A DNA stretch of 7,334 nt from Pseudomonadota bacterium. Its GTDB lineage: Bacteria > Pseudomonadota > Gammaproteobacteria > Steroidobacterales > Steroidobacteraceae. The notes beneath the pieces were generated by a model. The model had not been told where the DNA came from. It worked only from the letters and a program-made list of their open reading frames with translations, and did no database searches. Position numbers and translations under genes: made by a program. Below are positions 1 to 6,677 of this stretch, one piece after another. The stretch lies in assembly GCA_021815905.1 (NCBI GenBank), contig JAKAZP010000126.1:1-7334 (forward strand). The letters run 5' to 3'. Every line of letters begins with the position of its first letter. Within the stretch, counting starts at the first letter, position 1.

Positions 1-684
1 GGGGGCATTGCCCAGCAGCACGCGCACCGGGCCCTGCCCCGCGAGCGTGCGCACGCCCGGCGCCGTGATCAGACCATAGAGCAGGCGGTGGTTGGCGGCA
101 TCGTACACTTCGACCCAGCTCGCGGCAGAGAACGTAAGGAGCAGCCGCATCGGCTCACCGGCGGCGAGCGCCGTCCGGGTCGGGGCTCCCGGCGCGCCGC
201 TCGCGGGCGCGATGGCGCGCGCCGGACCGCTCCCGGCCGCGGCGGCCCGGGGGAGCGCCGGAACCGGATTCGATCCCGGAGCCCCGGGGCCGTGGTGCGA
301 CAGCGACATCACCCACCACGCCGTGCCGGCGACCGCGAACACGAGCACCCCGAGCACCGCGGAACCCGCCAGTCTTCGGCCGTCCTCCTTCGCGGGCCTG
401 GGGGCGCGCGTCAGATCCGGCGGCGGCAGGGGGGTCGGGCTCGAGGCGACCAGGCTCTGCAGCGCCTCCGGCGACTCGCCCACGAGCTCGGCGTAATGAC
501 GCAGGTGTCCCTTGAGGTACACCGGCGCGCCGAGCGCGGCGAAGTTGTCGGCCTCGAGCGCCTCGAGCATGTCCGGATCGACGTGCAGCCGCTCGGCGGC
601 CTGCAGGATGGTCATCCGACGCCGCTCGCGCGCGCTGCGCAGCCGCGCGCCGACTCCGCGATCGTCGCTGCGCGGGTCGCTCAT
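1..684 (-). CDS. rodZ: RodZ cell-shape protein, C-terminus cut off by the window edge
   Basis: RodZ is an inner-membrane protein that links the MreB cytoskeleton to the elongation machinery and so helps set rod shape. The reading frame starts at the ATG at 684 and stays open for 228 codons to position 1 without a stop. Residues about 10-75 form the N-terminal helix-turn-helix (Xre-like) domain, including GARLRSARERRRMTI and the YLKGHLRHYAELVG segment typical of RodZ. A single membrane segment lies at about 105-127 (GSAVLGVLVFAVAGTAWWVM). A Pro/Ala/Gly-rich periplasmic linker covers about 131-176. The start of the C-terminal DUF4115 domain follows (FSAASWVEVYDAANHRLLYG, then the G-x-P-VRVLLGNA signature). 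About 50 or more residues should be missing, judging from that domain's usual end. The start lies 6 bases after the pilF stop, so it is probably cotranscribed and translationally coupled. The identification is secure from domain order and neighbours. Confidence 0.93.
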   Translation of the reverse strand, partial: MSDPRSDDRGVGARLRSARERRRMTILQAAERLHVDPDMLEALEADNFAALGAPVYLKGHLRHYAELVGESPEALQSLVASSPTPLPPPDLTRAPRPAKEDGRRLAGSAVLGVLVFAVAGTAWWVMSLSHHGPGAPGSNPVPALPRAAAAGSGPARAIAPASGAPGAPTRTALAAGEPMRLLLTFSAASWVEVYDAANHRLLYGLITAPGVRTLAGQGPVRVLLGNAP

Positions 685-690
685 GGCAGG

Positions 691-1479
691 TCAGCCCGGA
701 TGACGACCGATATCGGCCAACGCGCGCGCCTGCGGCGACCCCGGATAGTCGAGCTGGAGCCGGCGCGCGTAGAGCGCGGCGTCGAGCTCATCGCCCTGCG
801 CCCGCATCACCTTCACGGCGAGCAGCAGGAGGTCCGCAGTTTCGCTGTAGGAGGAGAGAAAGGCGTGGATCTCGGCGCGCGCGGCCGCGAGCTTGCCGCG
901 GGCGAACTCGAGGTCGGCAAGCTGCCAGGCGGCCTGCGCGAGATTCGGCTGCAGCGCGAGGGCGGCATGGAACATCTTGCCGGCCTCGTCGTAGCGGTGG
1001 GCGGAGCGCAGGCAGACGCCGGCGTTGACGTAGGCGAGCGCCGGAGTGAGGTAAAGCGGATTGCGCGCCGCCTCGAGGAAGCGCTTCACGCCCTCCTCGG
1101 CGCGTCCCACGCTGCAGAGATAGACGGCATAGTTGTTCTGGTAGTCGGGATCGTTCGGCGCGAGACTCAATGCCTTGCGAAACTCCCGGTCGGCCTTCTG
1201 CGGGTCGTGCAGCTGCGCGAACAGCAGCGCGCGCGCGCTGTGGACGTCGGGATCGTCGGGGTTCTCGCGCTCGGCGCGATCGAGCTTGCTCTTGGCGACG
1301 GCGAGCTGGCCGCGCCGCATGTAGGCGATCCCGAGCTCGGTGTTGTAGACCGCCGCCTCGTGCCGCTGCTTCACCGCGTGCGAGCTGGCGCACCCGGCGA
1401 GGCCGAGCGCGAGCAGCGCGCCGGCCGTCCCGAGCATCATGCCCCAACGAACGGGAAATCGGCGCCAGCGGGCGCTCAT
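691..1479 (-). CDS. pilF: PilF/PilW type IV pilus pilotin lipoprotein (TPR)
   Basis: This is a 262-residue lipoprotein of the PilF (PilW) family. In the family it is an outer-membrane pilotin that brings the secretin PilQ to the outer membrane for type IV pili. The N-terminus has basic residues, a hydrophobic stretch and a lipobox L27-A28-G29-C30, so lipidation is expected at Cys30. From about residue 45 to 246 it consists of about six tetratricopeptide repeats; examples are [20 protein letters not shown] and the repeat around [19 protein letters not shown], whose wording is typical of PilF. Its start codon overlaps the rlmN stop (ATGA), and rodZ begins 6 bases after its stop. No other pilus gene is in the window, which is usual because pilF sits with rlmN and rodZ in many gammaproteobacteria. 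Internal ATGs at residues 14-15 would also leave a usable signal peptide, so the exact start is slightly uncertain. Confidence 0.93.
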   Translation of the reverse strand: MSARWRRFPVRWGMMLGTAGALLALGLAGCASSHAVKQRHEAAVYNTELGIAYMRRGQLAVAKSKLDRAERENPDDPDVHSARALLFAQLHDPQKADREFRKALSLAPNDPDYQNNYAVYLCSVGRAEEGVKRFLEAARNPLYLTPALAYVNAGVCLRSAHRYDEAGKMFHAALALQPNLAQAAWQLADLEFARGKLAAARAEIHAFLSSYSETADLLLLAVKVMRAQGDELDAALYARRLQLDYPGSPQARALADIGRHPG

Positions 1480-2609
1480 GCCTGCACCGCGAGGCCGAAG
1501 ACGCGGCTGCCGAGCCGCACCGTGGTCCGATCGATGACCCGTCCGGCGAGCTGTCCGCAGGCCGCGTCGATGTCGTCGCCGCGCGTGCGGCGCACCGTCG
1601 CGAGCACCCCGCGGCGGATCAGCTCGTCGCGGAAGCGCTGCACCGCTTCGGGGGCCGAGCGGCGATAGCGCGTGCCGGGGAAGGGATTGAACGGGATGAG
1701 ATTCACCTTCGCCGGGTGGCCGCAGAGCCTGCGCGCGAGCGCGCGAGCCTGCGCGGGGGAGTCGTTGACTCCATCGAGCAGCACGTACTCGAAGGTGACA
1801 CTGCGGCCGTTCTGCTCATCGAGGTAGTGCCAGCAGGCCTCGAGGAGCTCGGCGATCGGATGCTTGCGGTTGATCGGCACGAGCTCGTTGCGCAGCTCAT
1901 CGTCCGGGGCGTGGAGCGAGACCGCGAGCGCCACGTTGCTGTGCTCGGCGAGCTTGTAGATCTGCGGCACGAGCCCCGAGGTCGAGAGCGTCACCCGCCG
2001 CCGCGAGAGATCGAATCCGAAGTCGTCGAGGAGGATGTCGAGCGCGGGCACGACATTGCGGAAGTTGGCGAGCGGCTCGCCCATGCCCATGAGCACCACG
2101 TTGGTGATCGCGCGCTCGCGCGCGGGCGGCTCCTGCGCATCCTGCGGATCCTGCGCAAGCTCGCGGTTGGCGAGCCAGACCTGACCGACGATCTCGGCGG
2201 TCGTCAGATTGCGGTTGAAGCCCTGCTGCGCGGTCGAGCAGAACGAGCAATCGAGCGCGCAGCCGACCTGGGAGGAGATGCAGAGCGTGCCGCGATCGGG
2301 CTCGGGAATGAACACCATCTCGAACGCCTGGCTCGCATCGGCGCGCAGCAGCCACTTGCGCGTGCCATCGGCCGAGCGCTGCTCGGTGAGGACCTCGGGC
2401 GGGGTGACGCAGGCGCGGGCCTCGAGCTCGGCGCGGAACGCCTTGGCGAGATCGGTCATGCGCCCGAACGAGGATTCCCCGCGCTTGTATACCCAGTGCA
2501 TGAGCTGGCGCGCGCGGTAGGGCTTGCCGCCGAGCTCCGACACGAACGCCTCGAGCGCCGGGCGCGGCAGGCCCAGCAGGTTCGTGCAGGTCTCGGCTGT
2601 GGAGCTCAT
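1476..2609 (-). CDS. rlmN: RlmN dual-specificity 23S rRNA/tRNA adenine-C2 methyltransferase
   Basis: This radical-SAM enzyme methylates C2 of A2503 in 23S rRNA and of A37 in some tRNAs. At 377 residues it has normal family length. The [4Fe-4S]-binding CX3CX2C motif is C117-ALD-C121-SF-C124, within [18 protein letters not shown]. The SAM-contact GEPL motif is at 177-180 ([11 protein letters not shown]). C351 in [11 protein letters not shown] matches the cysteine that carries the methyl intermediate and resolves the RNA adduct in E. coli (Cys355). C110 matches the other conserved cysteine of E. coli (Cys118). The N-terminal accessory domain is present ([21 protein letters not shown]). The start ATG at 2609 follows the ndk stop by 18 bases with a weak GAGAG ribosome site, and the stop overlaps pilF by 4 bases. 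RlmN itself needs an Fe-S cluster, so it depends on cluster assembly in the cell. Confidence 0.97.
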   Translation of the reverse strand: MSSTAETCTNLLGLPRPALEAFVSELGGKPYRARQLMHWVYKRGESSFGRMTDLAKAFRAELEARACVTPPEVLTEQRSADGTRKWLLRADASQAFEMVFIPEPDRGTLCISSQVGCALDCSFCSTAQQGFNRNLTTAEIVGQVWLANRELAQDPQDAQEPPARERAITNVVLMGMGEPLANFRNVVPALDILLDDFGFDLSRRRVTLSTSGLVPQIYKLAEHSNVALAVSLHAPDDELRNELVPINRKHPIAELLEACWHYLDEQNGRSVTFEYVLLDGVNDSPAQARALARRLCGHPAKVNLIPFNPFPGTRYRRSAPEAVQRFRDELIRRGVLATVRRTRGDDIDAACGQLAGRVIDRTTVRLGSRVFGLAVQA

Positions 2610-2627
2610 GGCTCTCGTTCGCGGCGC

Positions 2628-3056
2628 TCAGCCGCGCGGGTGCAGCTCCGTGACGCTGAAGAAATAGGCGATCTCGCGCGCCGCGGTGTCCGGCGCATCC
2701 GAGCCGTGCGCGACGTTCTGCTCGATGCTGAGCGCGAGGTCGGCGCGAATCGTGCCGGGAGCGGCCTTCTTCGGGTCCGTCGCGCCCATGATCTCGCGGT
2801 TGCGGGCGATGGCGTTCTCGCCCTCGAGAACCTGCACCATGACCGGGCCCGAGGTCATGTAGCGGACCAGGTCCCGGAAGAAGGGACGCTCGCGATGCAC
2901 GGCGTAGAAGCCCTCGGCCTCGCGCTCGGACAAGCGCAGCATGCGCGCGGCGATGAGGGTGAGGCCCGCCTGCTCGAAGCGGCGATAGACCTCGCCGATG
3001 AGATTGCGGCTGACGCCGTCGGGCTTGACGATGGAGAGCGTGCGCTCGAGCGCCAT
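2628..3056 (-). CDS. ndk: Nucleoside diphosphate kinase
   Basis: Ndk moves the gamma phosphate from ATP to other (deoxy)nucleoside diphosphates through a phosphohistidine and so balances NTP and dNTP pools in the cytosol. The protein is 142 residues, close to the 143 of E. coli. Visible signatures are the N-terminal [12 protein letters not shown] with K11, the loop residues [10 protein letters not shown] at 51-60, and the active-site motif NVAHGSDA with catalytic His117. The ATG at 3056 is preceded by AAGG with 7 bases of spacing (3064-3067), a reasonable ribosome site. It heads the ndk-rlmN-pilF-rodZ group. A 94-base gap separates it from iscA upstream. Confidence 0.97.
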   Translation of the reverse strand: MALERTLSIVKPDGVSRNLIGEVYRRFEQAGLTLIAARMLRLSEREAEGFYAVHRERPFFRDLVRYMTSGPVMVQVLEGENAIARNREIMGATDPKKAAPGTIRADLALSIEQNVAHGSDAPDTAAREIAYFFSVTELHPRG

Positions 3057-3096
3057 GAGTCGACCTTGTGAAGTGCAAAGCGGGACGAAGCCGTAC

Positions 3097-3126
3097 AGTT
3101 TACCCTCGAGCCGTCCCCCCCGGCAA
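3097..3126 (-). promoter_or_regulatory. Possible sigma70-type promoter ahead of ndk (weak)
   Basis: The 94-base gap between iscA and ndk, 3057-3150, is the largest gap in the minus-strand block. Read on the minus strand it contains TTGCCG (3121-3126), an 18-base spacer and TAAACT (3097-3102). Each hexamer matches the sigma70 consensus at 4 of 6 positions. The spacer includes a run of seven G, which continues the G ending the TTGCCG hexamer. The -10 would place the transcript start about 35 bases before the ndk start codon. Matches of this quality are common by chance, so this is only a candidate. Confidence 0.28.
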
Positions 3127-3150
3127 TCAAGGGCTGGCGAACCTCACCCG

Positions 3151-3474
3151 TCACACACTGAAGCTCTCTCCGCAGCCGCACTCACCCTTGACGTTCGGGT
3201 TGCGGAAGCGGAACGCCTCATTGAGCCCCTGCTTGACGAAATCGACCGTGGTGCCGTCGATGAGCGCCAGGCTCTCGAGGTCGACGTACACCTTCACGCC
3301 CCGATCCTCGAACACGACATCCCCGGGCAGCGACTCCTCGGCGTAGTTCACCACGTAGGCGAAGCCGGAGCAGCCGGTCTTGCGGACGCCGAGCCGCAGT
3401 CCGATCCCATGGCCCCGCGAGAGGAGGAAGGCTTTGACGCGATTTGCGGCGGATTCGGTGAGGGATATGGCCAT
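3151..3474 (-). CDS. iscA: IscA, A-type Fe-S cluster carrier
   Basis: IscA is a small A-type carrier that takes Fe-S clusters (or iron) and passes them to apoproteins. The protein is 107 residues, the same length as I recall for E. coli IscA. It has all three ligand cysteines: C35 in [10 protein letters not shown], and C99 and C101 in GECGCGESF. Other shared stretches are [25 protein letters not shown] and [19 protein letters not shown]. The wording matches IscA more closely than ErpA or SufA, and its place after the IscS/IscU-like gene fits. The start ATG at 3474 lies 9 bases after the upstream stop. The ribosome site is poor (AGGT about 11 bases upstream, overlapping the stop of the fusion gene), so coupling to the upstream gene is likely. 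The usual downstream hscB, hscA, fdx and iscX are absent; ndk follows instead. Confidence 0.95.
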   Translation of the reverse strand: MAISLTESAANRVKAFLLSRGHGIGLRLGVRKTGCSGFAYVVNYAEESLPGDVVFEDRGVKVYVDLESLALIDGTTVDFVKQGLNEAFRFRNPNVKGECGCGESFSV

Positions 3475-3483
3475 GGGGCGATT

Positions 3484-4992
3484 TTACCTGTGCTGCGGCC
3501 AGTGCCGGAGGCAATCCCGCAGCGCATCTTCGACCACGAGCAGCCGTCCGAGTTTCTCGATCGGCACCGAGAGGGTCTCGGCCCACTCGGCGGGCGCTCC
3601 GGGCACGAGCTCGCTCCGGCGGCGACCGCGCAGGCGCCCGGCCACCCAGGCGGCCGCGCAGAGAGTATGGGGACACCCGTAGGCCTTGAACAGTGCGTCC
3701 GTCACGCGATCGTCCTCGACCGCGAGACGGAAGCGGACCCAGACCTCCTGTCCCGCCCCCCCCGCCTCGCCCATGACCCAGGCCGATGGCGGTCCCGATG
3801 AGGCGCCCGCCAGCGGCGTCGAGGGCTCCGAGCCCGGTGACAGCTCGCGCAGCCTCGAGACCTCGCGCCGGATCGCGGCCACGGCGAGGTCGATGTCCGC
3901 CGCCGAGGTGAAGCGGCCGAAGCTCAGGCGCAGCGAGCTCTGCGCGAGCTGCGTGTCTCGCCCGAGCGCGCGCAGCACGTAGGACGGCTCGCCGGAGGCC
4001 GTATTGCAGGCCGAGCCGGTCGAGAGCGCCAGCTCCGGGAGGCCGGCGACCAGGCTCTCGCCCTCCACCCCCTCGAACGAGGCATTGAGGATGCCGGGCA
4101 CGGTCGGCGCCCCGAGGCCGTTCAAGTGCACCCCGCCGAGGGAGGAGAGGCCGGACCAGAGCCGCTCTCGGAGGCTCGCCAGGCGCGTGCCCTCGGCGGC
4201 GAGCTCGGCCCGAGCGCGCTCGCAGGCGAGGCCGAAGCCGACGATCTGGTGCGTGGGCAACGTTCCCGGCCGCAGCCCCCTTTCCTGGCCGCCGCCGAAG
4301 GTGATCGGCTGGATGCGCGGGCGCGCCTCGCTGCGGATGTAGAGGGCGCCGATGCCCTTCGGTCCGTAAAGCTTGTGGGCGGTGAGGGAGAGCAGGTCGA
4401 CCGGCAGGCTGCGCACGTCGATGGCGAGCTTGCCGAGCGCCTGCGCCGCATCGCTGTGCACGAGCACGCCGCGAGCGCGGCACAGCGCGCCGATCGACTC
4501 GAGGTCCTGGATCACGCCGGTCTCGTTGTTGACGAGCATCACGGACACCAGCACGGTGTCGGGCCGCAATGCCGCAGCCACGGCATCCGCCGTCACCCGC
4601 CCGCTGCGGTCCGGCGCGACCGGCGTGACGGTGAAGCCTTCCTTCTCGAGCCGCCGGCACGGATCGAGCACCGCCTTGTGCTCGATGCGCGAGGCGATCA
4701 GGTGCCGGCCGCGATGCGCGCTGGCCCGCGCCGCGCCGAGCAGCGCCAGATTGTCCGATTCCGTGGCGCCGGAGGTGAAGATGATCTCCGCCGCGAAGGC
4801 ACCGATGCTCGATGCGACCTGCTCCCGCGCCGATTCGACGGCCTCGCTCGCCCGGCGCCCGTAGGCATGATTCGAGGAAGCATTCCCCGCGGCCTGCGGA
4901 TCGCGCAGGCAGCGGCTCATCGCCTCGGCCACGACCGGGTCGAGCGGCGTGGTCGCGGCGTAATCGAGGTAGACCGGCGGCCGCGGGCTCAC
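3484..4992 (-). CDS. Cysteine desulfurase (IscS-type) fused to a degenerate IscU-like domain
   Basis: The 502-residue protein has two parts. Residues 1 to about 384 are a class-I cysteine desulfurase, the PLP enzyme that strips sulfur from cysteine as a persulfide. Visible residues are YLDYAATTP at 8-16, H105 (IEHKAVLD) that stacks on PLP, N156/E157, D181, PLP lysine K207 (LTAHKLYGPKG), and the catalytic loop STGSACNTASGEPSYVLRAL with Cys329. After LRELSP the usual IscS tail is replaced by a Ser/Pro/Gly/Ala-rich linker (about 385-403). Residues about 404-502 align to IscU, for example VTDALFKAYGC against IEDARFKTYGC and VVEDAL against LAEDAI. Of the three IscU cluster cysteines only the second remains (C440); the others are G414 and R483. 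It starts at GTG 4992, overlapping the trmJ stop (GTGA), with a strong GGGAGG ribosome site. Desulfurase activity is well supported; the role of the tail is unknown. Confidence 0.92.
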   Translation of the reverse strand: MSPRPPVYLDYAATTPLDPVVAEAMSRCLRDPQAAGNASSNHAYGRRASEAVESAREQVASSIGAFAAEIIFTSGATESDNLALLGAARASAHRGRHLIASRIEHKAVLDPCRRLEKEGFTVTPVAPDRSGRVTADAVAAALRPDTVLVSVMLVNNETGVIQDLESIGALCRARGVLVHSDAAQALGKLAIDVRSLPVDLLSLTAHKLYGPKGIGALYIRSEARPRIQPITFGGGQERGLRPGTLPTHQIVGFGLACERARAELAAEGTRLASLRERLWSGLSSLGGVHLNGLGAPTVPGILNASFEGVEGESLVAGLPELALSTGSACNTASGEPSYVLRALGRDTQLAQSSLRLSFGRFTSAADIDLAVAAIRREVSRLRELSPGSEPSTPLAGASSGPPSAWVMGEAGGAGQEVWVRFRLAVEDDRVTDALFKAYGCPHTLCAAAWVAGRLRGRRRSELVPGAPAEWAETLSVPIEKLGRLLVVEDALRDCLRHWPQHR

Positions 4993-5726
4993 TGCGCCTC
5001 CCGGGGGCCTGCCCGGCGGCGCCGGCTCTGCACCGCGGTCAGAATGCCCCGCAGGATGTTGACTTCGTTCGACTCGAGCTCGGCGCGCTGCAGGAAGCGG
5101 CGGATCCGGGTCATGAGGTGCGTGCCGCTCTGCGTGCGATCGCGAAAATCGATCTCCTCGAGCACCTGCGCGAGGTGCTCGTACAGGCGCTGCATCTCGA
5201 GCGGGTCCGCGAGGACTCGGCCGCCCCCGGGGCCGGGCCGGCCGGCGGCGCGATGCAGCTCGTAGGCCACGATCTGCGCTGCCATGGCGAGGTTGAGCGA
5301 GGGGTAGGCCTCGTTCGCCGGGATCCGGATCAGGAGGTGAGCGCTCTCGAGCTGCTCGTTGGTGAGCCCCGCACGCTCGGATCCGAACAGCACCGCCGCG
5401 GGCGCCAGGCGCGCCTCCCGCACGATCCGCACGGCGGCATCGCTCACATCGGCAACGCGGAAATACTGGTCACGCTCCCGGGAGGTCGTGGCCGTGACGA
5501 GCCCGCACCCGGCGACGGCCTCCGGAACCGATGCGACCACGCGCGCGCGCGCGAGCACGTCGTCCGCGCCCGAAGCCCGGGCGGTCGCTTCGCCGTGCGG
5601 GAATTCCCGGGGGCTCACCAGCACGAGCTCATCGAGCCCCATGTTCTTCATGGCGCGGGCCACCGCCCCGATGTTACCGGGGTGGGACGGCTCGACGAGC
5701 ACGATGCGGATCACGGGGCGGTCCAT
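4989..5726 (-). CDS. trmJ: TrmJ tRNA (cytidine/uridine-2'-O-) methyltransferase, SPOUT family
   Basis: TrmJ methylates the 2'-O of the ribose at position 32 of several tRNAs using SAM. The chosen start at 5726 gives 245 residues beginning MDRPVIRIVLVEPSHPGNIG, which lines up with the E. coli start. A longer form from ATG 5774 adds 16 residues of no family likeness and would overlap the suhB start. SPOUT knot motifs are present: HPGNIGAVARAMKNMGL (15-31), VLFGSERAGLTNEQ (112-125) and SLNLAMAAQIVAYEL (143-157). The C-terminal helical part, about 175-233, has the usual LYEHL...EIDF and NILRGIL stretches. No clear ribosome site precedes 5726. In E. coli trmJ sits just before iscR and is divergent from suhB, and the same arrangement appears here with iscR missing. 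It overlaps the downstream fusion gene by 4 bases. Confidence 0.95.
   Translation of the reverse strand: MDRPVIRIVLVEPSHPGNIGAVARAMKNMGLDELVLVSPREFPHGEATARASGADDVLARARVVASVPEAVAGCGLVTATTSRERDQYFRVADVSDAAVRIVREARLAPAAVLFGSERAGLTNEQLESAHLLIRIPANEAYPSLNLAMAAQIVAYELHRAAGRPGPGGGRVLADPLEMQRLYEHLAQVLEEIDFRDRTQSGTHLMTRIRRFLQRAELESNEVNILRGILTAVQSRRRRAGPREAQ
4997..5002 (-). promoter_or_regulatory. Ribosome binding site for the GTG start of the fusion gene
   Basis: On the minus strand GGGAGG is followed by a 4-base spacer CGCA and then the GTG at 4990-4992. It supports the GTG as the true start, and the resulting N-terminus (MSPRPPVYLDYAATTP) lines up with that of E. coli IscS. The site lies inside the last codons of trmJ, so the two genes are translationally coupled. 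Confidence 0.7.
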
Positions 5727-5787
5727 AACTGATACGCTACCTGGATTGCCCGTGGTCGCAAAGACCCGGCTCAACCCCCAAGCTCAC
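5727..5787. other. Short divergent trmJ/suhB intergenic region
   Basis: Only 61 bases separate the chosen starts of trmJ (minus) and suhB (plus). Promoters for both genes must lie here or inside the opposing coding region. I find no convincing -35/-10 pair on either strand; the nearest on the minus strand is TTGCGA, 16 bases, TAGCGT. I see no palindrome that would suggest an IscR-type operator. If suhB starts at the upstream GTG at 5752 the gap shrinks to 25 bases. Confidence 0.5.
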
Positions 5788-6585
5788 GTGCACGCGCTCC
5801 TCAATATCGCAGTCCGCGCCGCGCGCCGCGCCGGCGAAGTCATCGTCCGCAGCCTCAATCGCCTCGAGGCGCTCACCGTCACATCGAAGGGGCGCAACGA
5901 CTACGTCACCGAGGTCGACCGGGCCGCCGAGCGGGAGATCATCGACATCATCCACCGGCACTACCCCGAGCACGCCATCCTCGCCGAGGAAAGCGGCGCG
6001 CGCGGCGAGCACGACACGCTCTGGATCATCGATCCGCTCGATGGCACCACCAATTTCCTGCATGGCTTTCCGACTTTCGCCGTGTCGATCGCCTGCCAAC
6101 AGAAGGGGCGCCTGGAGCATGCGGTGGTGTACGACCCGATGCGCCAGGAGATCTTCACGGCGACGCGCGGCTCCGGCGCGCATCTCGACAACCGCCGCAT
6201 CCGCGTGAGCAAGCAGCGCACGCTCGAGGGCGCGCTCATCGGCACGGGCTTCCCCTTCCGCGAGAACACGCGCCACGTGGACGCCTACCTCGCCATGCTG
6301 AAGGCGGCCATGCAGAGCACGGCCGGCGTGCGGCGCCCGGGCGCCGCATCGCTCGATCTCGCCTACGTCGCGGCGGGCCGCACCGACGGCTTCTGGGAAA
6401 TCGGCCTCTCGCCCTGGGACACGGCCGCAGGAACGCTGCTCATCCAGGAGGCCGGAGGCCGCATCGGCACGCTGACGGGCGCCGAGTACCGCCAGAGGGG
6501 CGACGTCGTCGCCGGGACCCCGAAGGTGTACCAGGCGCTGCTCGAGCTGTTCGCTCCCCACGTGCCCGCGGAGCTGCGCGAGTAG
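5788..6585 (+). CDS. suhB: SuhB inositol-1-monophosphatase family protein
   Basis: SuhB belongs to the Mg-dependent, Li-sensitive inositol monophosphatase family. In E. coli it also acts as a Nus-type factor in rRNA antitermination and RNA processing. From the GTG at 5788 the protein is 265 residues (E. coli 267) and starts VHALLNIAVRAARRAGEVIV, matching the E. coli MHPMLNIAVRAARKAG. Metal-binding motifs are intact: EESG at 67-70, IDPLDGTTNF at 81-90 (D82, D85) and the C-terminal LSPWDTAAGTLLIQEAGG with D211. The start is not certain. There is no good ribosome site before 5788, and another in-frame GTG at 5752 would add 12 residues. The gene diverges from trmJ as in enterobacteria. Confidence 0.95.
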   Translation: MHALLNIAVRAARRAGEVIVRSLNRLEALTVTSKGRNDYVTEVDRAAEREIIDIIHRHYPEHAILAEESGARGEHDTLWIIDPLDGTTNFLHGFPTFAVSIACQQKGRLEHAVVYDPMRQEIFTATRGSGAHLDNRRIRVSKQRTLEGALIGTGFPFRENTRHVDAYLAMLKAAMQSTAGVRRPGAASLDLAYVAAGRTDGFWEIGLSPWDTAAGTLLIQEAGGRIGTLTGAEYRQRGDVVAGTPKVYQALLELFAPHVPAELRE

Positions 6586-6603
6586 GCGGGCGAGCTCGCT
6601 GAA

Positions 6604-6631
6604 CCGCGCCCGCGGCGCGCTGCCGGCGCGG
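6604..6631 (+). terminator. GC-rich hairpin after suhB, weak terminator candidate
   Basis: CCGCGCC (6604-6610) pairs with GGCGCGG (6625-6631) around a 14-base loop; a shifted 6-pair stem CCCGCG/CGCGGG is also possible. It begins 18 bases after the suhB stop. No T-run follows: the next T-rich spot is a CTTT about 13 bases on. It is therefore at best a poor intrinsic terminator, and such GC-rich hairpins arise easily in this base composition. Confidence 0.3.
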
Positions 6632-6677
6632 GCGGCTGGCTCGCTTTAGCCCAGGTGCTTGTGTAAAGTTCCGAGGG

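Noticed and set aside
88..1668. Long plus-strand open frame of 526 codons
   Set aside because: It lies opposite rodZ, pilF and the end of rlmN. Its translation is Arg/Ala-rich with no recognisable domain, as expected for an antisense shadow in high-GC DNA.
1170..3071. Plus-strand open frame of 633 codons
   Set aside because: It is a shadow across pilF, rlmN and ndk, all three of which have intact catalytic or structural motifs on the other strand. Its composition is biased and it resembles no family.
3487..3774. Separate iscU-like gene starting at the internal ATG 3772-3774 (Met407)
   Set aside because: There is no good ribosome site, and the frame is continuous with the desulfurase without a stop. 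A fused protein is the simpler reading, though an extra internal start cannot be excluded.
3218..4660. Second minus-strand frame of 480 codons within the fusion gene and iscA
   Set aside because: Out-of-frame reading of the desulfurase gene, Arg/Ala-rich, without motifs.
3484..4992. Fusion produced by a sequencing error that removed a stop or shifted the frame
   Set aside because: Both domains lie in one frame and the linker has a normal composition. The substitutions in the IscU-like part are at specific functional sites, which a single error would not produce.
5727..5774. Longer TrmJ from ATG 5774
   Set aside because: The extra 16 residues do not resemble the family N-terminus, which matches from Met at 5726, and the extension would run almost up to the suhB start.
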